Of a stretch of DNA of 64,000 nt, positions 8,743-17,121 are shown piece by piece. The notes below the pieces were generated by a model. It saw only the letters and a program-made list of their open reading frames with translations. It did no database searches and was not told the origin of the DNA. Position numbers and translations under genes: made by a program. The stretch lies in contig NZ_LR732816.1 of the NCBI RefSeq assembly GCF_902506205.1, positions 1,683,604-1,747,603 of the forward strand, in the 5' to 3' direction. Numbering within the stretch: the first letter of the stretch is position 1; each line of letters opens with the position of its first letter. Source of the DNA: Brevundimonas sp. G8 (lineage in GTDB: Bacteria > Pseudomonadota > Alphaproteobacteria > Caulobacterales > Caulobacteraceae).

Positions 8743-8824
8743 CGACGACCGAACGCTCGTTTTAAGATATACAGACTCTCTCAATGGTTGCCGACTAGCT
8801 TAGCAATCAGCATTGGGGGAAGCC

Positions 8825-9892
8825 TTGGACATTCAAACGAAACTCGCCGAACTTCAAAAACGGACGATGGAACACCGCGAGGTGTTGCTGACCGAAGAGG
8901 CCGCCAAGACGGCTTTGGTCATGCCCTTCATCCAGGCTCTCGGTTACGACGTGTTCAATCCGTCGGAGGTGATCCCGGAATATACGGCCGACGTCGGCAC
9001 CAAGAAGGGCGAGAAGGTCGATTACGCCATCTGCGACGGCGGCAAGGTTCGCATCCTGGTCGAATGCAAGCCCAGCAATGTGGCGCTGAACCTCAACCAC
9101 GCCAGCCAGTTGTTCCGCTATTTCTCGGTCACGGACGCGCGCCTCGCCATCCTGACCAACGGCGTTGTCTATCAATTCTACTCGGACGTCGAAGCCACCA
9201 ACAAGATGGACGACAAGCCGTTCTTCACCTTCAGCATGGATGCGCTGAAACCGACCGACGGCCGCACGGTGGAGAAGTTCACCAAACTCTCTTTTGACAT
9301 CGAAAAGATCGTTCAGGAAGCAGGGCTGCTCAAGCTCCAGTCTTTGCTCCGAAAGGAGTTGGAAAAGGAGATGGCTGAACCGTCGGAAGAGTTCGTGCGC
9401 ATGATGGCCGCCCGCGTCCATGAGGGCCGCGTCACCGCGCAGGTGCGCGAGAACTTCGGTAAGATGGTCGTGGCCACCTTCTCCTCGATCATCCGTGACA
9501 AGGTCAACGAACGCCTGTCCACCGCCCTCAACGCCACCGGCCCTTCAATGACCGATCAGGACGAGGCTCCGCCTAGCGACCCGGAAATGATCGTGACCAC
9601 CGAGGACGAGGTTTCCGGCTTCCACATCATCCAGGCCATCGCCTCGAAACTGGTGAAGCCCAAGCGCATCGTCATGCGCGACGCCCAATCCTATTGCGCG
9701 ATCTTGCTGGACGACAACAACCGCAAGACCATCGCGCGCCTGCATTTCAACGGCGTCACCAAGAAGTATCTCGGCACCTTCGCAGAGAAGGGCGAAACCC
9801 GGCACCTGATCGGCGACCTGACGGACATCTACCAACTATCAGATCAGATCGAAAAGCGGATCAAGGAGCTGGAAGGAAGCACGCCCGCTTAG
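8825..9892 (+). CDS. Orphan HsdR N-terminal-like (PD-(D/E)XK) endonuclease domain protein
   Basis: A 355-residue protein resembling the N-terminal nuclease domain of type I restriction R subunits (HSDR_N), but with no helicase and no HsdM or HsdS gene nearby. The core runs ALGYDVFNPSEV, ADVGTKKGEKVDYAI, then ILVECK; Asp66, Glu80 and Lys82 fit the PD-(D/E)XK active site. After about residue 200 comes a helical segment and a small C-terminal domain. I chose TTG at 8825 because GGGGGA sits just upstream and homologues start close to this point; TTG at 8813 is the alternative. It may act in DNA defence or repair, which is inference. Confidence 0.8.
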   Translation: MDIQTKLAELQKRTMEHREVLLTEEAAKTALVMPFIQALGYDVFNPSEVIPEYTADVGTKKGEKVDYAICDGGKVRILVECKPSNVALNLNHASQLFRYFSVTDARLAILTNGVVYQFYSDVEATNKMDDKPFFTFSMDALKPTDGRTVEKFTKLSFDIEKIVQEAGLLKLQSLLRKELEKEMAEPSEEFVRMMAARVHEGRVTAQVRENFGKMVVATFSSIIRDKVNERLSTALNATGPSMTDQDEAPPSDPEMIVTTEDEVSGFHIIQAIASKLVKPKRIVMRDAQSYCAILLDDNNRKTIARLHFNGVTKKYLGTFAEKGETRHLIGDLTDIYQLSDQIEKRIKELEGSTPA

Positions 9893-9899
9893 CGCCCGT

Positions 9900-12824
9900 T
9901 CAGTGCGCGGCGTCCCAGTTCGACGCCGCGCGCGCATCCACCACCAGCGGCACGGTCAGGGCGACGGCCGGGTCCGACGCATTCTCCATCACCTGCTTGA
10001 TGATGACGATGGCGCGGTCGGCTTCGGCCTCCGGCGCCTCGAACACCAGTTCGTCGTGGACCTGGAGCAACATGCGCGTGGAAAGGCCGGCCTCGGTCAG
10101 GGCGGCGGGCATGCGGATCATGGCGCGGCGGATGATATCGGCGGCCGCGCCCTGGATCGGGGCGTTGATGGCGGCGCGCTCGCCGAACTGGCGTTCGGCG
10201 CCCGACTTCGAATGGATGGCGGGAATATGGATACGGCGGCCGAAGACGGTCGAGACGAAGCCCGACTGGCGCACCTCGGCCTTGGTCTTGTCCATATAGG
10301 CGCGAATGCCGGGGAAGCGTTCGAAATAGGTCTTGATATAGGCCCCGGCCTCGCCCTGATCGATGCCCAGCTGGTTGGCCAGGCCGAAGGCCGAAATGCC
10401 GTAGACGATGCCGAAGTTGATGGCCTTGGCGCGGCGACGGGTCTCGGAGGGCATTCCCTCGACAGGGACGCCGAACATCTCCGAAGCCGTGGCGGCGTGA
10501 ATGTCCAGCCCCGCCTTGAAGGCGCGCTTCAGCTCGGGAATGTCGCCGATATGGGCAAGCAGGCGCAGCTCGATCTGGCTGTAGTCGGCGCTGATCAGGA
10601 CATTACCGGGCGCGGCGATGAAGGCCTGGCGGATCTCGCGGCCGGTCTCGGTGCGGATCGGGATGTTCTGAAGATTGGGATCGCTGGACGCCAGACGGCC
10701 CGTGGTGGCGGCGGCCAGTTGATAGCTGGTGTGGACGCGGTCGGTCTTGGGATCGGCGGCGGCGGTCAGGGCGTCGGTATAGGTGCCCTTCAGCTTGGAC
10801 AGCTGGCGCCAGTCCAGCAAGACGCGCGGCAGATCGTGACTGAGCGCTAGTTCCTCCAGCACGCTGGCGTCCGTGCCCCATTGGCCCGAGGCGGTCTTCT
10901 TGCCGCCCGGCAGGTTCAGCTCGCCGAACAGGATCTCGCCGATCTGGCGCGGCGAGCCGATGTTGAAGGGGCGGCCGGCGATCTCGTGGGCCTGGGCCTC
11001 CAGTTCGGCCATGCGCAGGCCGAACTCGCTGGACAACCGCTTCAACCGGTCAGGATCGATGCTGACGCCGTTCAACTCCATGTCCGCCAGCACCGTGGGC
11101 ATGCCGCGCTCCAGCGTCTCATAGACGGTGGACAGTCCCTCGCGCGCCAGTCGGGGCTTGAGGACACGCCAGAGCCGCAGCGTCACGTCCGCATCCTCTG
11201 CCGCATATTCCGCCGCCGGTTTCAGGGCGACATGCTTGAAGGATTTCTGGCTCTTGCCGGTCCCCGCCACCCGCTTGAACGGGATCGGCTCGTGGCCCAG
11301 GTGCAGGCGCGACAGCTCGTCCATGCCATGCCCGTGCAGTCCGCCCTCCAAAACGTAGGAGATCAGCATGGTGTCGTCATAAGGCGCGACGCGAATGCCG
11401 CGGCGCGCCATGACGGCGATGTCGTATTTGGCGTTCTGCAACACCTTCAGAACCGACGGGTCTTCCAACAGCGCCTTCAGTTTCGCCAGGGTGGCGGGCT
11501 TGTCCAGTTGATGGATCGGCTCGCGCGCCTCTTCCGGTTCACCGAAAAGGCCGCCGTCGTTCGCCTGCGGCTCGTGCTCGTGCGTCAGGGGGATGTAGCA
11601 GGCCTCGTTCGGCCCCACCGCCAGCGACACGCCGCACAGGCCCGCATGGGTCGCCGACAGGGCGTCGGTCTCGGTGTCGAAACCGACGACGCCGGCTTCG
11701 GTCGCCCGCGCGATCCACCGATCCAGCGCCTCTTCGGTCTGGACGCATTCATAGGCGGCGTGGTCGAAGGTCTGGACCTCCGCCGGGCCTTCCACGACCT
11801 GCCCGTAACGCGGCGTGGCGACGGGGGCGTTCAGGTTCGGCGCGCGCTTGGGCGCAAAGGCGGAGACGTCGCTGGGGCCGGCCTTGCCGTCTCCGACACG
11901 GCGCTGAAGCGAGCGGAACTCCATCGTCTCCAGGAAGGCCGACAGGATTTCGGGATCGGGATCGCGCACGGCGAAGTCGTCGATCAACTCGGGCGCCGGC
12001 GCATCGCACGTCAGGCGCACCAGTTCGCGCGACAAGCGGATCTGGTCGGCGAAGGCGATCAGGGTCTCGCGCCGCTTGGGCTGTTTGATCTCGCCGGCGC
12101 GGGCCAGCAGGGTGTCCAGGTCGCCGTATTCGTCCAGCAGCTGGGCCGCCGTCTTCGGCCCGATGCCCGGCGCGCCAGGCACGTTGTCGACGCTGTCGCC
12201 GATCAGGGCCTGCAGATCGACCATCTTCTCCGGGCCGACGCCGAACTTCTCGAACACCTCGGCCTCGGCCAGACGCCGATCCTTCATCGGGTCCCACATC
12301 ACGACGCCGCCGCCGATCAGCTGCATCAGGTCCTTGTCGGACGAGACGATCACCGCCTCGCCACCCGCATCGCGCGCCTTGCAGGCGTAGGTGGCGATCA
12401 GGTCGTCGGCCTCATAGCCGGGCAGTTCGACGCAATGGACGCCGAACGCCGCCGTCGCCTCGCGCACCAGCGGAAACTGGGGGATCAGATCCTCGGGCGG
12501 CGGCGGGCGGTGGGCCTTGTACTGGTCGTACAGGGTGTTGCGGAACGTCTTTTCCGAATGGTCGAAGATGGCGACCAGATGCGTCGGACCATCCGCCCCC
12601 TTCATGTCCTGGAGCAGTTTCCACAACATGTTGCAGTAGCCCTGGACCGCCCCGACCGGCAGGCCGTCCGACTTGCGCGTCAGCGGCGGCAGGGCGTGAT
12701 AGGCGCGGAAAATGTAGGCCGAGGCGTCGATCATCCACAGCCGCAGCGCGGGGCCGTCCTGTGTCAGGGGACGTTCGGCCTGGTCGGTATCGGCGGCGGG
12801 AAGTTCGGTGGAGGCGTCGGACAT
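9900..12824 (-). CDS. polA: DNA polymerase I
   Basis: Fills gaps and removes RNA primers during replication and repair. At 974 residues it has all three domains. The 5'-3' exonuclease is near residues 25-320 (ASAYIFRAYHALPP, GYEADDLIATYA). The 3'-5' exonuclease keeps its D-x-E motif at about residue 378 (GFDTETDAL), so proofreading is likely intact. The polymerase domain has motif A DYSQIELRLLAH near 743, the O-helix RRRAKAINFGIVYG, and motif C VHDELVFE near 920. The start at 12824 gives the normal N-terminus. It converges on the nuclease-like gene with seven bases between ends. Confidence 0.98.
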   Translation of the reverse strand: MSDASTELPAADTDQAERPLTQDGPALRLWMIDASAYIFRAYHALPPLTRKSDGLPVGAVQGYCNMLWKLLQDMKGADGPTHLVAIFDHSEKTFRNTLYDQYKAHRPPPPEDLIPQFPLVREATAAFGVHCVELPGYEADDLIATYACKARDAGGEAVIVSSDKDLMQLIGGGVVMWDPMKDRRLAEAEVFEKFGVGPEKMVDLQALIGDSVDNVPGAPGIGPKTAAQLLDEYGDLDTLLARAGEIKQPKRRETLIAFADQIRLSRELVRLTCDAPAPELIDDFAVRDPDPEILSAFLETMEFRSLQRRVGDGKAGPSDVSAFAPKRAPNLNAPVATPRYGQVVEGPAEVQTFDHAAYECVQTEEALDRWIARATEAGVVGFDTETDALSATHAGLCGVSLAVGPNEACYIPLTHEHEPQANDGGLFGEPEEAREPIHQLDKPATLAKLKALLEDPSVLKVLQNAKYDIAVMARRGIRVAPYDDTMLISYVLEGGLHGHGMDELSRLHLGHEPIPFKRVAGTGKSQKSFKHVALKPAAEYAAEDADVTLRLWRVLKPRLAREGLSTVYETLERGMPTVLADMELNGVSIDPDRLKRLSSEFGLRMAELEAQAHEIAGRPFNIGSPRQIGEILFGELNLPGGKKTASGQWGTDASVLEELALSHDLPRVLLDWRQLSKLKGTYTDALTAAADPKTDRVHTSYQLAAATTGRLASSDPNLQNIPIRTETGREIRQAFIAAPGNVLISADYSQIELRLLAHIGDIPELKRAFKAGLDIHAATASEMFGVPVEGMPSETRRRAKAINFGIVYGISAFGLANQLGIDQGEAGAYIKTYFERFPGIRAYMDKTKAEVRQSGFVSTVFGRRIHIPAIHSKSGAERQFGERAAINAPIQGAAADIIRRAMIRMPAALTEAGLSTRMLLQVHDELVFEAPEAEADRAIVIIKQVMENASDPAVALTVPLVVDARAASNWDAAH

Positions 12825-12879
12825 GGGGCGAACATAGGATGCGCCCTCGCCGCCGTCATGTCTGGATCGCAGCCGGCGG

Positions 12880-13626
12880 CTACAAACCTTCGGGCAGGTG
12901 CGCCAGATCCGGCATGACCGTCAGCTTTTCACGCGCATCGATCAGCACTGGGAAGGTTGCGCCGACCCGACAGAAGAAGTCCCTCCGGGCGACGGACTCA
13001 GGCCGGAATTCGATGGTCAGGCCGGTATCATAGGCGGGTTCTCCATCGTCGGGCGTGACACGCAGGCCCAGTGCGGCGAAGCTGGAGCCATCGTCTTTTA
13101 GTTTGGCGTCCACGGCGGACACCGTGGCTTGCCCCCGGCGGCCTTCTCGCCGCAGACCATCGTGTCGTTCCGCGCCCTGACGCGTCGCGCCGGTCACATC
13201 GATAGTGTTTTCGCCTCGGCCGGCCATGCGTTCCGCCATCATCAACGCGGCCTTTCGGCCCGCGACCGCCCCCGTCTCGATCTCGCGCCACAGAATGTTG
13301 AATCGGGCGGGGTCTGCGCGTTCGAACACGACAGGCAAGGTCTGGCCGGGCGACGGCCATTTGGATGCGCGCGCAAAGCCGGGGCCATGCACCGCCAGAC
13401 CTTCGACGCCAGGCCCAGAGAGCACGCCGTCCAGGACATAGTTCGAGGACGCCACGCCCGCTTCCGGCGGTTGACTGACGGCGACGACTAGCAGTTGACC
13501 CCGCACAGCATCGGTCAGCTTGACCGGCCCCAGCTTGCGCCAGATCAGAAAGCCGACACCCGCGACGATCAGGACCGGCGCAAGAACCGAGACCAGGATG
13601 ATTGCGATCGTGGCGTCATCGGTCAT
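12880..13626 (-). CDS. Membrane-anchored protein of unknown function (248 aa)
   Basis: One N-terminal membrane helix (about residues 7-28, IAIILVSVLAPVLIVAGVGF) anchors a soluble domain of about 215 residues. The domain has many short beta-type stretches (GQLLVVAVSQPP, NYVLDGVLSGPG, GLTIEFRPE) and looks like two related beta modules. I do not recognise the family. It follows the lipoprotein gene by 36 bases on the same strand, so it may be part of that cell-envelope transcript. Confidence 0.65.
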   Translation of the reverse strand: MTDDATIAIILVSVLAPVLIVAGVGFLIWRKLGPVKLTDAVRGQLLVVAVSQPPEAGVASSNYVLDGVLSGPGVEGLAVHGPGFARASKWPSPGQTLPVVFERADPARFNILWREIETGAVAGRKAALMMAERMAGRGENTIDVTGATRQGAERHDGLRREGRRGQATVSAVDAKLKDDGSSFAALGLRVTPDDGEPAYDTGLTIEFRPESVARRDFFCRVGATFPVLIDAREKLTVMPDLAHLPEGL

Positions 13627-13662
13627 GGCATTGATCCCTTGTTGGCCGGACGCGAACGGAGG

Positions 13663-14292
13663 TCAGAACTCGGTCCAGCTCGATCCGGGGTCGCGCCGGC
13701 CGGGCTGGGCCTGCTGTTGGCCCCAGGACACCACCATGAAGGCCTTGTGGCTGCGAATGCGATAGGTGCCGATCATCGGCACGACGGCGCCCAGCGGCGC
13801 GCCCGTCTTGGCCTCGTAGAGGAAGCCCGAAAACTCGGCGACGCCGACCCGGTCGCGATGGCTGTAGACCGACAGTTCGGGCAGGGAGACGACGTTGAAA
13901 GTCTCGTTGATCGGGATGCGCATCTCGGGAATGCCGAAGACGCGTCGCATCTGTTCCAGCGACAGGGCGCCGGCGCGGATCTCGAACACCGCGTTCGCCT
14001 CGTCCTTGTTGCGCGCCAGGCTGAAGCCCGCATCCGAGATCGCGCCGCGAATGGCGCTGACGGCGTAACGCGTGCCTTCGCCCTGGAAATAGGCGTCGTC
14101 GACGAAGACCGAGGCCCCCAGCGGCAAGGGCAGGACCATACCCTCGATCGCCTTGTCCGAGGCGCGCGCCAGCAGCAGCTGTTCCGTCGCCGTGCGGCCG
14201 GTGTTGCTCTCGGTAGTTGAGGCGCAGGCCGACAGGGTCAAGGTCAGGGCCGCCAAAGTCAGCGACAGCCCCCGCCCCGCGCGCATCACCAT
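13663..14292 (-). CDS. Lipoprotein, DUF6655-like
   Basis: A predicted lipoprotein of 209 residues. The signal peptide ends in the lipobox LSAC (Cys at about residue 23). The mature part holds RTATEQLLLARASDKAI, then FVDDAYFQGEGTRYAVSAIRGAI, which resembles proteins grouped as DUF6655; that name is from memory. ATG at 14292 overlaps the end of the glyoxalase-like gene by seven bases; an ATG at 14286 would give a one-base overlap. Tight coupling to that gene suggests one operon. Function is unknown. Confidence 0.7.
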   Translation of the reverse strand: MVMRAGRGLSLTLAALTLTLSACASTTESNTGRTATEQLLLARASDKAIEGMVLPLPLGASVFVDDAYFQGEGTRYAVSAIRGAISDAGFSLARNKDEANAVFEIRAGALSLEQMRRVFGIPEMRIPINETFNVVSLPELSVYSHRDRVGVAEFSGFLYEAKTGAPLGAVVPMIGTYRIRSHKAFMVVSWGQQQAQPGRRDPGSSWTEF

Positions 14293-14726
14293 GCCCCGGT
14301 ATTGGGCATCGAGACCCAGGGCTCGGCCGGCGCCAGCGGCGCGCCTTCCTGAAGCAGTTCGATGGAGATGCCGTCGGGCGAGCGCACAAAGGCCATGTTG
14401 CCGTCGCGTGGCGGGCGGTTGATCGTCACCCCGCCGTCCATCAGCGTCTGGCAGGCGGCGTAGATGTCGTCGACCTTGTAGGCCAGATGGCCGAAGTTGC
14501 GGCCGCCCTGATACTCTTCCGGGTCCCAGTTGAAGGTCAGCTCCACCTCGGGACAGCGTTCCGCCGCCGACTGCGCCAGGTTCTTGGGAGCGGCGAGGAA
14601 GACCAGGGTGAACCGCCCCGCCTCATTCTCGGTGCGCCGCACCTCCTGCAAACCCAAGAGGTCGCAGTAGAAATGCAGCGAGGCGTCGATGTCCTTTACC
14701 CGGACCATGGTGTGCAGATAGCGCAA
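14286..14726 (-). CDS. gloA: Glyoxalase I-like VOC-family protein (lactoylglutathione lyase)
   Basis: A 146-residue vicinal-oxygen-chelate protein that most resembles lactoylglutathione lyase, which converts the methylglyoxal-glutathione hemithioacetal to S-lactoylglutathione. The four expected metal ligands are visible: His in YLHTMVRV, Glu in PEVELTFNW, His in GHLAYKV and Glu in GISIELLQ. FYCDLLGLQEVRR is the family's N-terminal block. The stop codon overlaps the start of the lipoprotein gene. Exact substrate is inferred; other VOC enzymes share this fold. Confidence 0.85.
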   Translation of the reverse strand: MRYLHTMVRVKDIDASLHFYCDLLGLQEVRRTENEAGRFTLVFLAAPKNLAQSAAERCPEVELTFNWDPEEYQGGRNFGHLAYKVDDIYAACQTLMDGGVTINRPPRDGNMAFVRSPDGISIELLQEGAPLAPAEPWVSMPNTGAW

Positions 14727-14792
14727 GGCTCGTCTCCGTCCGAACGGGGTGTCAGCGCTCTATAGACCCAGGCGCCGTCACACTGCGACTGA

Positions 14793-14812
14793 ACTGAGGT
14801 TACGACCTCAGT
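14793..14812. repeat. Eight-base-pair hairpin, no T tract
   Basis: ACTGAGGT, loop TACG, ACCTCAGT form a perfect stem between the zinc-finger gene and the glyoxalase-like gene. No T run follows on either strand, so it is a weak terminator candidate at best. Confidence 0.4.
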
Positions 14813-14823
14813 GGGACTCGGGC

Positions 14824-15063
14824 TCAGTGGGCCTCGGGCGCGCGGGCCGCCGGGCTCAGATATTCGTTCTCGTCATGCGGATGGGCCGACAGGACGAAAC
14901 GCCGGTCGCAATAGCCGCATTCGATGAAGTCGTCCTCGCCCATGTCCATATAGACCAGCGGGTGACCCAGCGCCCCGCCGCCGCCGTCGCAGGCCACGCG
15001 CTTGGTTGAGACCACGATCTCTTCGGGCGGCGGGATGATGGCGTCGGAATGGCGGGGGGGCAT
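14824..15063 (-). CDS. CHCC-type zinc-finger protein (NDUFS6-like)
   Basis: A 79-residue zf-CHCC protein. The zinc ligands are visible as Cys in RVACDGG, His in LGHPLVYMDM and the Cys pair in FIECGYCDRRFVL. The family includes mitochondrial complex I subunit NDUFS6, and in alphaproteobacteria the short form is linked to complex I. The start MPPRHSDAIIPPPEEIVV is typical of the alphaproteobacterial version. It stands alone, some 97 bases upstream of the glyoxalase-like gene. Confidence 0.9.
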   Translation of the reverse strand: MPPRHSDAIIPPPEEIVVSTKRVACDGGGGALGHPLVYMDMGEDDFIECGYCDRRFVLSAHPHDENEYLSPAARAPEAH

Positions 15064-15118
15064 GATGCGGTCCGGTGTGGAAGGCTTGCGGGCTTCCTAG
15101 GCGGACCGGCCCCGAAGG

Positions 15119-15424
15119 TCAAACCTCAGTGGGCGCCGCCGGGCGACGGCCCAGAAGGCGGTTCAGCATCGCCTTGCGCTTCTTGAACAGCGTCAGACCC
15201 AGACAGGCGGCGCCGACCCACAGACCGATTTCGCCAATGAGCAGCAAGGCGGCGCCGGCGATGGCCGCATGCGTCATTTCGATCTGATCGGTCTTGCCCG
15301 CCAACAGCGCCAGTCCCCCGCCGATATAGCCGATGGCGCAGACGCCCATGGCGACGAAGCCGATCAGGCGGGTGCGGGTCAGGGGCGTCTTGGATTTCTG
15401 AACGGTGGTCAAAGCGATCTCCAT
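15119..15424 (-). CDS. Stand-alone transporter-suffix-domain protein
   Basis: A 101-residue membrane protein with two helices (about 20-42 and 52-75) and a basic tail FKKRKAMLNRLLGRR. The pattern AALLLIGEIGLWVGAACLG followed by the basic tail resembles the transporter suffix domain, usually found at the end of transport proteins or as short separate proteins. ATG at 15424 is chosen over the TTG three bases upstream. A short inverted repeat lies just upstream (15434-15448). Confidence 0.65.
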   Translation of the reverse strand: MEIALTTVQKSKTPLTRTRLIGFVAMGVCAIGYIGGGLALLAGKTDQIEMTHAAIAGAALLLIGEIGLWVGAACLGLTLFKKRKAMLNRLLGRRPAAPTEV

Positions 15425-15433
15425 CAAGTTCGG

Positions 15434-15448
15434 TTGTCTTTATGACAA
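15434..15448. promoter_or_regulatory. TTGTC-N5-GACAA inverted repeat before the transporter-suffix gene
   Basis: TTGTC and GACAA flank five bases about ten bases before the start codon. On the minus strand a TTGACG (possible -35) lies further upstream, so the repeat would sit in the transcribed leader or overlap the start of transcription, as an operator for a repressor might. No regulator gene is adjacent. Confidence 0.35.
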
Positions 15449-15598
15449 GCAAGCTAGACACCACACGCACGTTCGTCAAGCACCGTTGACACAAAGACAG
15501 GCACGCTTGTCGAAAGCCTCTATGTGGGACAGGTTGGCGAATGCGGCCGCGCGCCCTACCTATGCCGCTCGCCGTCCCGCCCGAGTGAATAGCCGATC

Positions 15599-16573
15599 AT
15601 GTCAGAGACCCCCGCCCTGCCCGACAACGCCATCGAGGTGCACGGGCTGAAGAAGACCTATGCCGGGTCCAAGAAGGCCGCGCCCAAGACGGCCCTGCGC
15701 GGCGTCGATCTGGTCATTCCGCGCGGCTCGGTCTTCGGCCTGCTCGGCCCAAACGGCGCGGGCAAGTCGACCCTGATCAACATCCTGGCCGGGGTGGTGA
15801 AGAAGTCCGAAGGGTCGGTGAAAATCTGGGGCCGCGACATCGACAAGGAGCCGCGCGACGCCGCCGCCGCTTTGGGCGTCGTGCCGCAGGAGATCGTCGC
15901 CGACGTCTTCTTCACCCCGCGCGAATCGCTGGAGGTCCAGGCCGGTTTCTATGGCGTGCCCAAGAACGAGCGTCGCTCGGACGAACTGCTGGCGGCGCTG
16001 GGCCTGTCGGACAAGGCCAACGCCTATGTCCGCGCCCTGTCCGGCGGCATGAAACGTCGCCTGATGGTGGCCAAGGCCCTGGTCCACAATCCGCCGATCC
16101 TGATTCTGGACGAACCGACCGCCGGTGTGGACGTGGAACTCCGTCGCCAGCTGTGGGCCTATGTCCGCCGCATCAACGAGGAGGGGGTCACGATCGTTCT
16201 GACCACCCACTACCTAGAAGAAGCTCAGGAGCTTTGCGACACCATCGCCATCGTCAACCGGGGCGAGGTCGTGGCCTGCGAACCGACGCCGCAACTGCTG
16301 CGCCGCCTGGACAGCCGCAACGTGGTGGTGACGCCGGAGATACCGCAGACGACGCCGCCGGTCCTGGCCGGCTTCGAGGTCACCGCGCGACCGGGCGGCG
16401 CCTTCGCCGTGGCCTACAAGAAGGGCCAGTCGTCGGTGGAACAGGTCATCAACGCCGTCCGCGCCGCCGGCGTCACCATCGCCGACATCACCACCGAAGA
16501 CCCGGACCTGGAAGACGTCTTCCTGGCCCTGACCTATGGGGATGCGTCGCGGGTCGATCCGACCAAGGACTAA
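15599..16573 (+). CDS. ABC transporter ATP-binding protein (ABC-2 exporter type)
   Basis: A 324-residue ATPase that would power an export ABC transporter. Walker A is GPNGAGKST near residue 52, the Q-loop QEIVADVFFT follows, the signature is LSGGMKRRL, Walker B is LILDEPTAG, and the H-loop is TTHYLEE. The C-terminal 90 residues form the regulatory extension seen in ABC-2 (drug or polysaccharide export) ATPases. The partner permease normally follows on the same strand. None is here: the next gene is on the other strand and overlaps the stop by four bases. The permease may lie elsewhere or have been lost in the nearby rearrangement. Confidence 0.9.
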   Translation: MSETPALPDNAIEVHGLKKTYAGSKKAAPKTALRGVDLVIPRGSVFGLLGPNGAGKSTLINILAGVVKKSEGSVKIWGRDIDKEPRDAAAALGVVPQEIVADVFFTPRESLEVQAGFYGVPKNERRSDELLAALGLSDKANAYVRALSGGMKRRLMVAKALVHNPPILILDEPTAGVDVELRRQLWAYVRRINEEGVTIVLTTHYLEEAQELCDTIAIVNRGEVVACEPTPQLLRRLDSRNVVVTPEIPQTTPPVLAGFEVTARPGGAFAVAYKKGQSSVEQVINAVRAAGVTIADITTEDPDLEDVFLALTYGDASRVDPTKD

Positions 16574-17121
16574 TCGACTTCGGATAGAAACTCGAAGATC
16601 GCCGCCTTGGCCTCCGGTTCGTCCAGCATCGGCGCGTGGCCGACGCCGGGAACCTCGACATAGGCCATGGCCGGGGCGGCCTTCTTCATCCGCCCGGCGA
16701 TGTCGGCGCTCAGCAGATCCGAGTTGGCGCCGCGCACCAGCAGGGTCGGCTTCTTCCGCGCCAGCCGCCGGAACATGGGCCACAGGTTCGGAACCAGCGC
16801 CTTGGCCCCCGCCGCCCGGATCGGCACGGCGATGTCGGGATCGTAGTCCAGCCCGATCTCGCCGTCGGGCTGCTGGCGGAAGATGCGCCGCGCGAAAGCG
16901 TCCCAGTCCGCATCCGAATAATGAGGAAAGGCGACCGCATTGATCCGCTTCGCATAGGCCGCCGCATCGGCCCACGACCCGATCTCGACCGGCTGGCCGC
17001 TATAGGCGGCGATGCGCGCTAGCCCCTCGGGCGCGACTTCCGGGCCAATGTCATTCAGGATCGCCGCGACCACCGCCTTGGGCCGGATCGCCGTCAGCGC
17101 CATGGTGATCAGCCCGCCCAT
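16570..17121 (-). pseudogene. Alpha/beta hydrolase, 5'-truncated
   Basis: The C-terminal two-thirds of an alpha/beta hydrolase. Recognisable parts are MGGLITMALTAIRP just after the nucleophile elbow, LNDIGPEV, PTLLVRGANSDLLS with the acid residue, and GVGHAPMLDEPEA with the catalytic His. The nucleophile would be in G-x-S-M-G-G, but the sequence changes exactly at the Met (17121-17119): upstream codons belong to the antisense of a TonB receptor. About 100 N-terminal residues (oxyanion hole, strand order, catalytic Ser) are missing. An open frame extends to 17217 but that part is not hydrolase. I regard it as a broken gene or an assembly join. Confidence 0.75.

Noticed and set aside
10881..12917. 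678-codon open frame on the plus strand across polA
   Set aside because: It is the antisense of DNA polymerase I; high-GC third positions keep the opposite frame open, and no domain or ribosome site is seen.
17012..17119. In-frame extension of the TonB receptor upstream of 17,120 with possible Met starts
   Set aside because: These codons are the antisense of the hydrolase and encode no signal peptide, so they are not an authentic receptor start.
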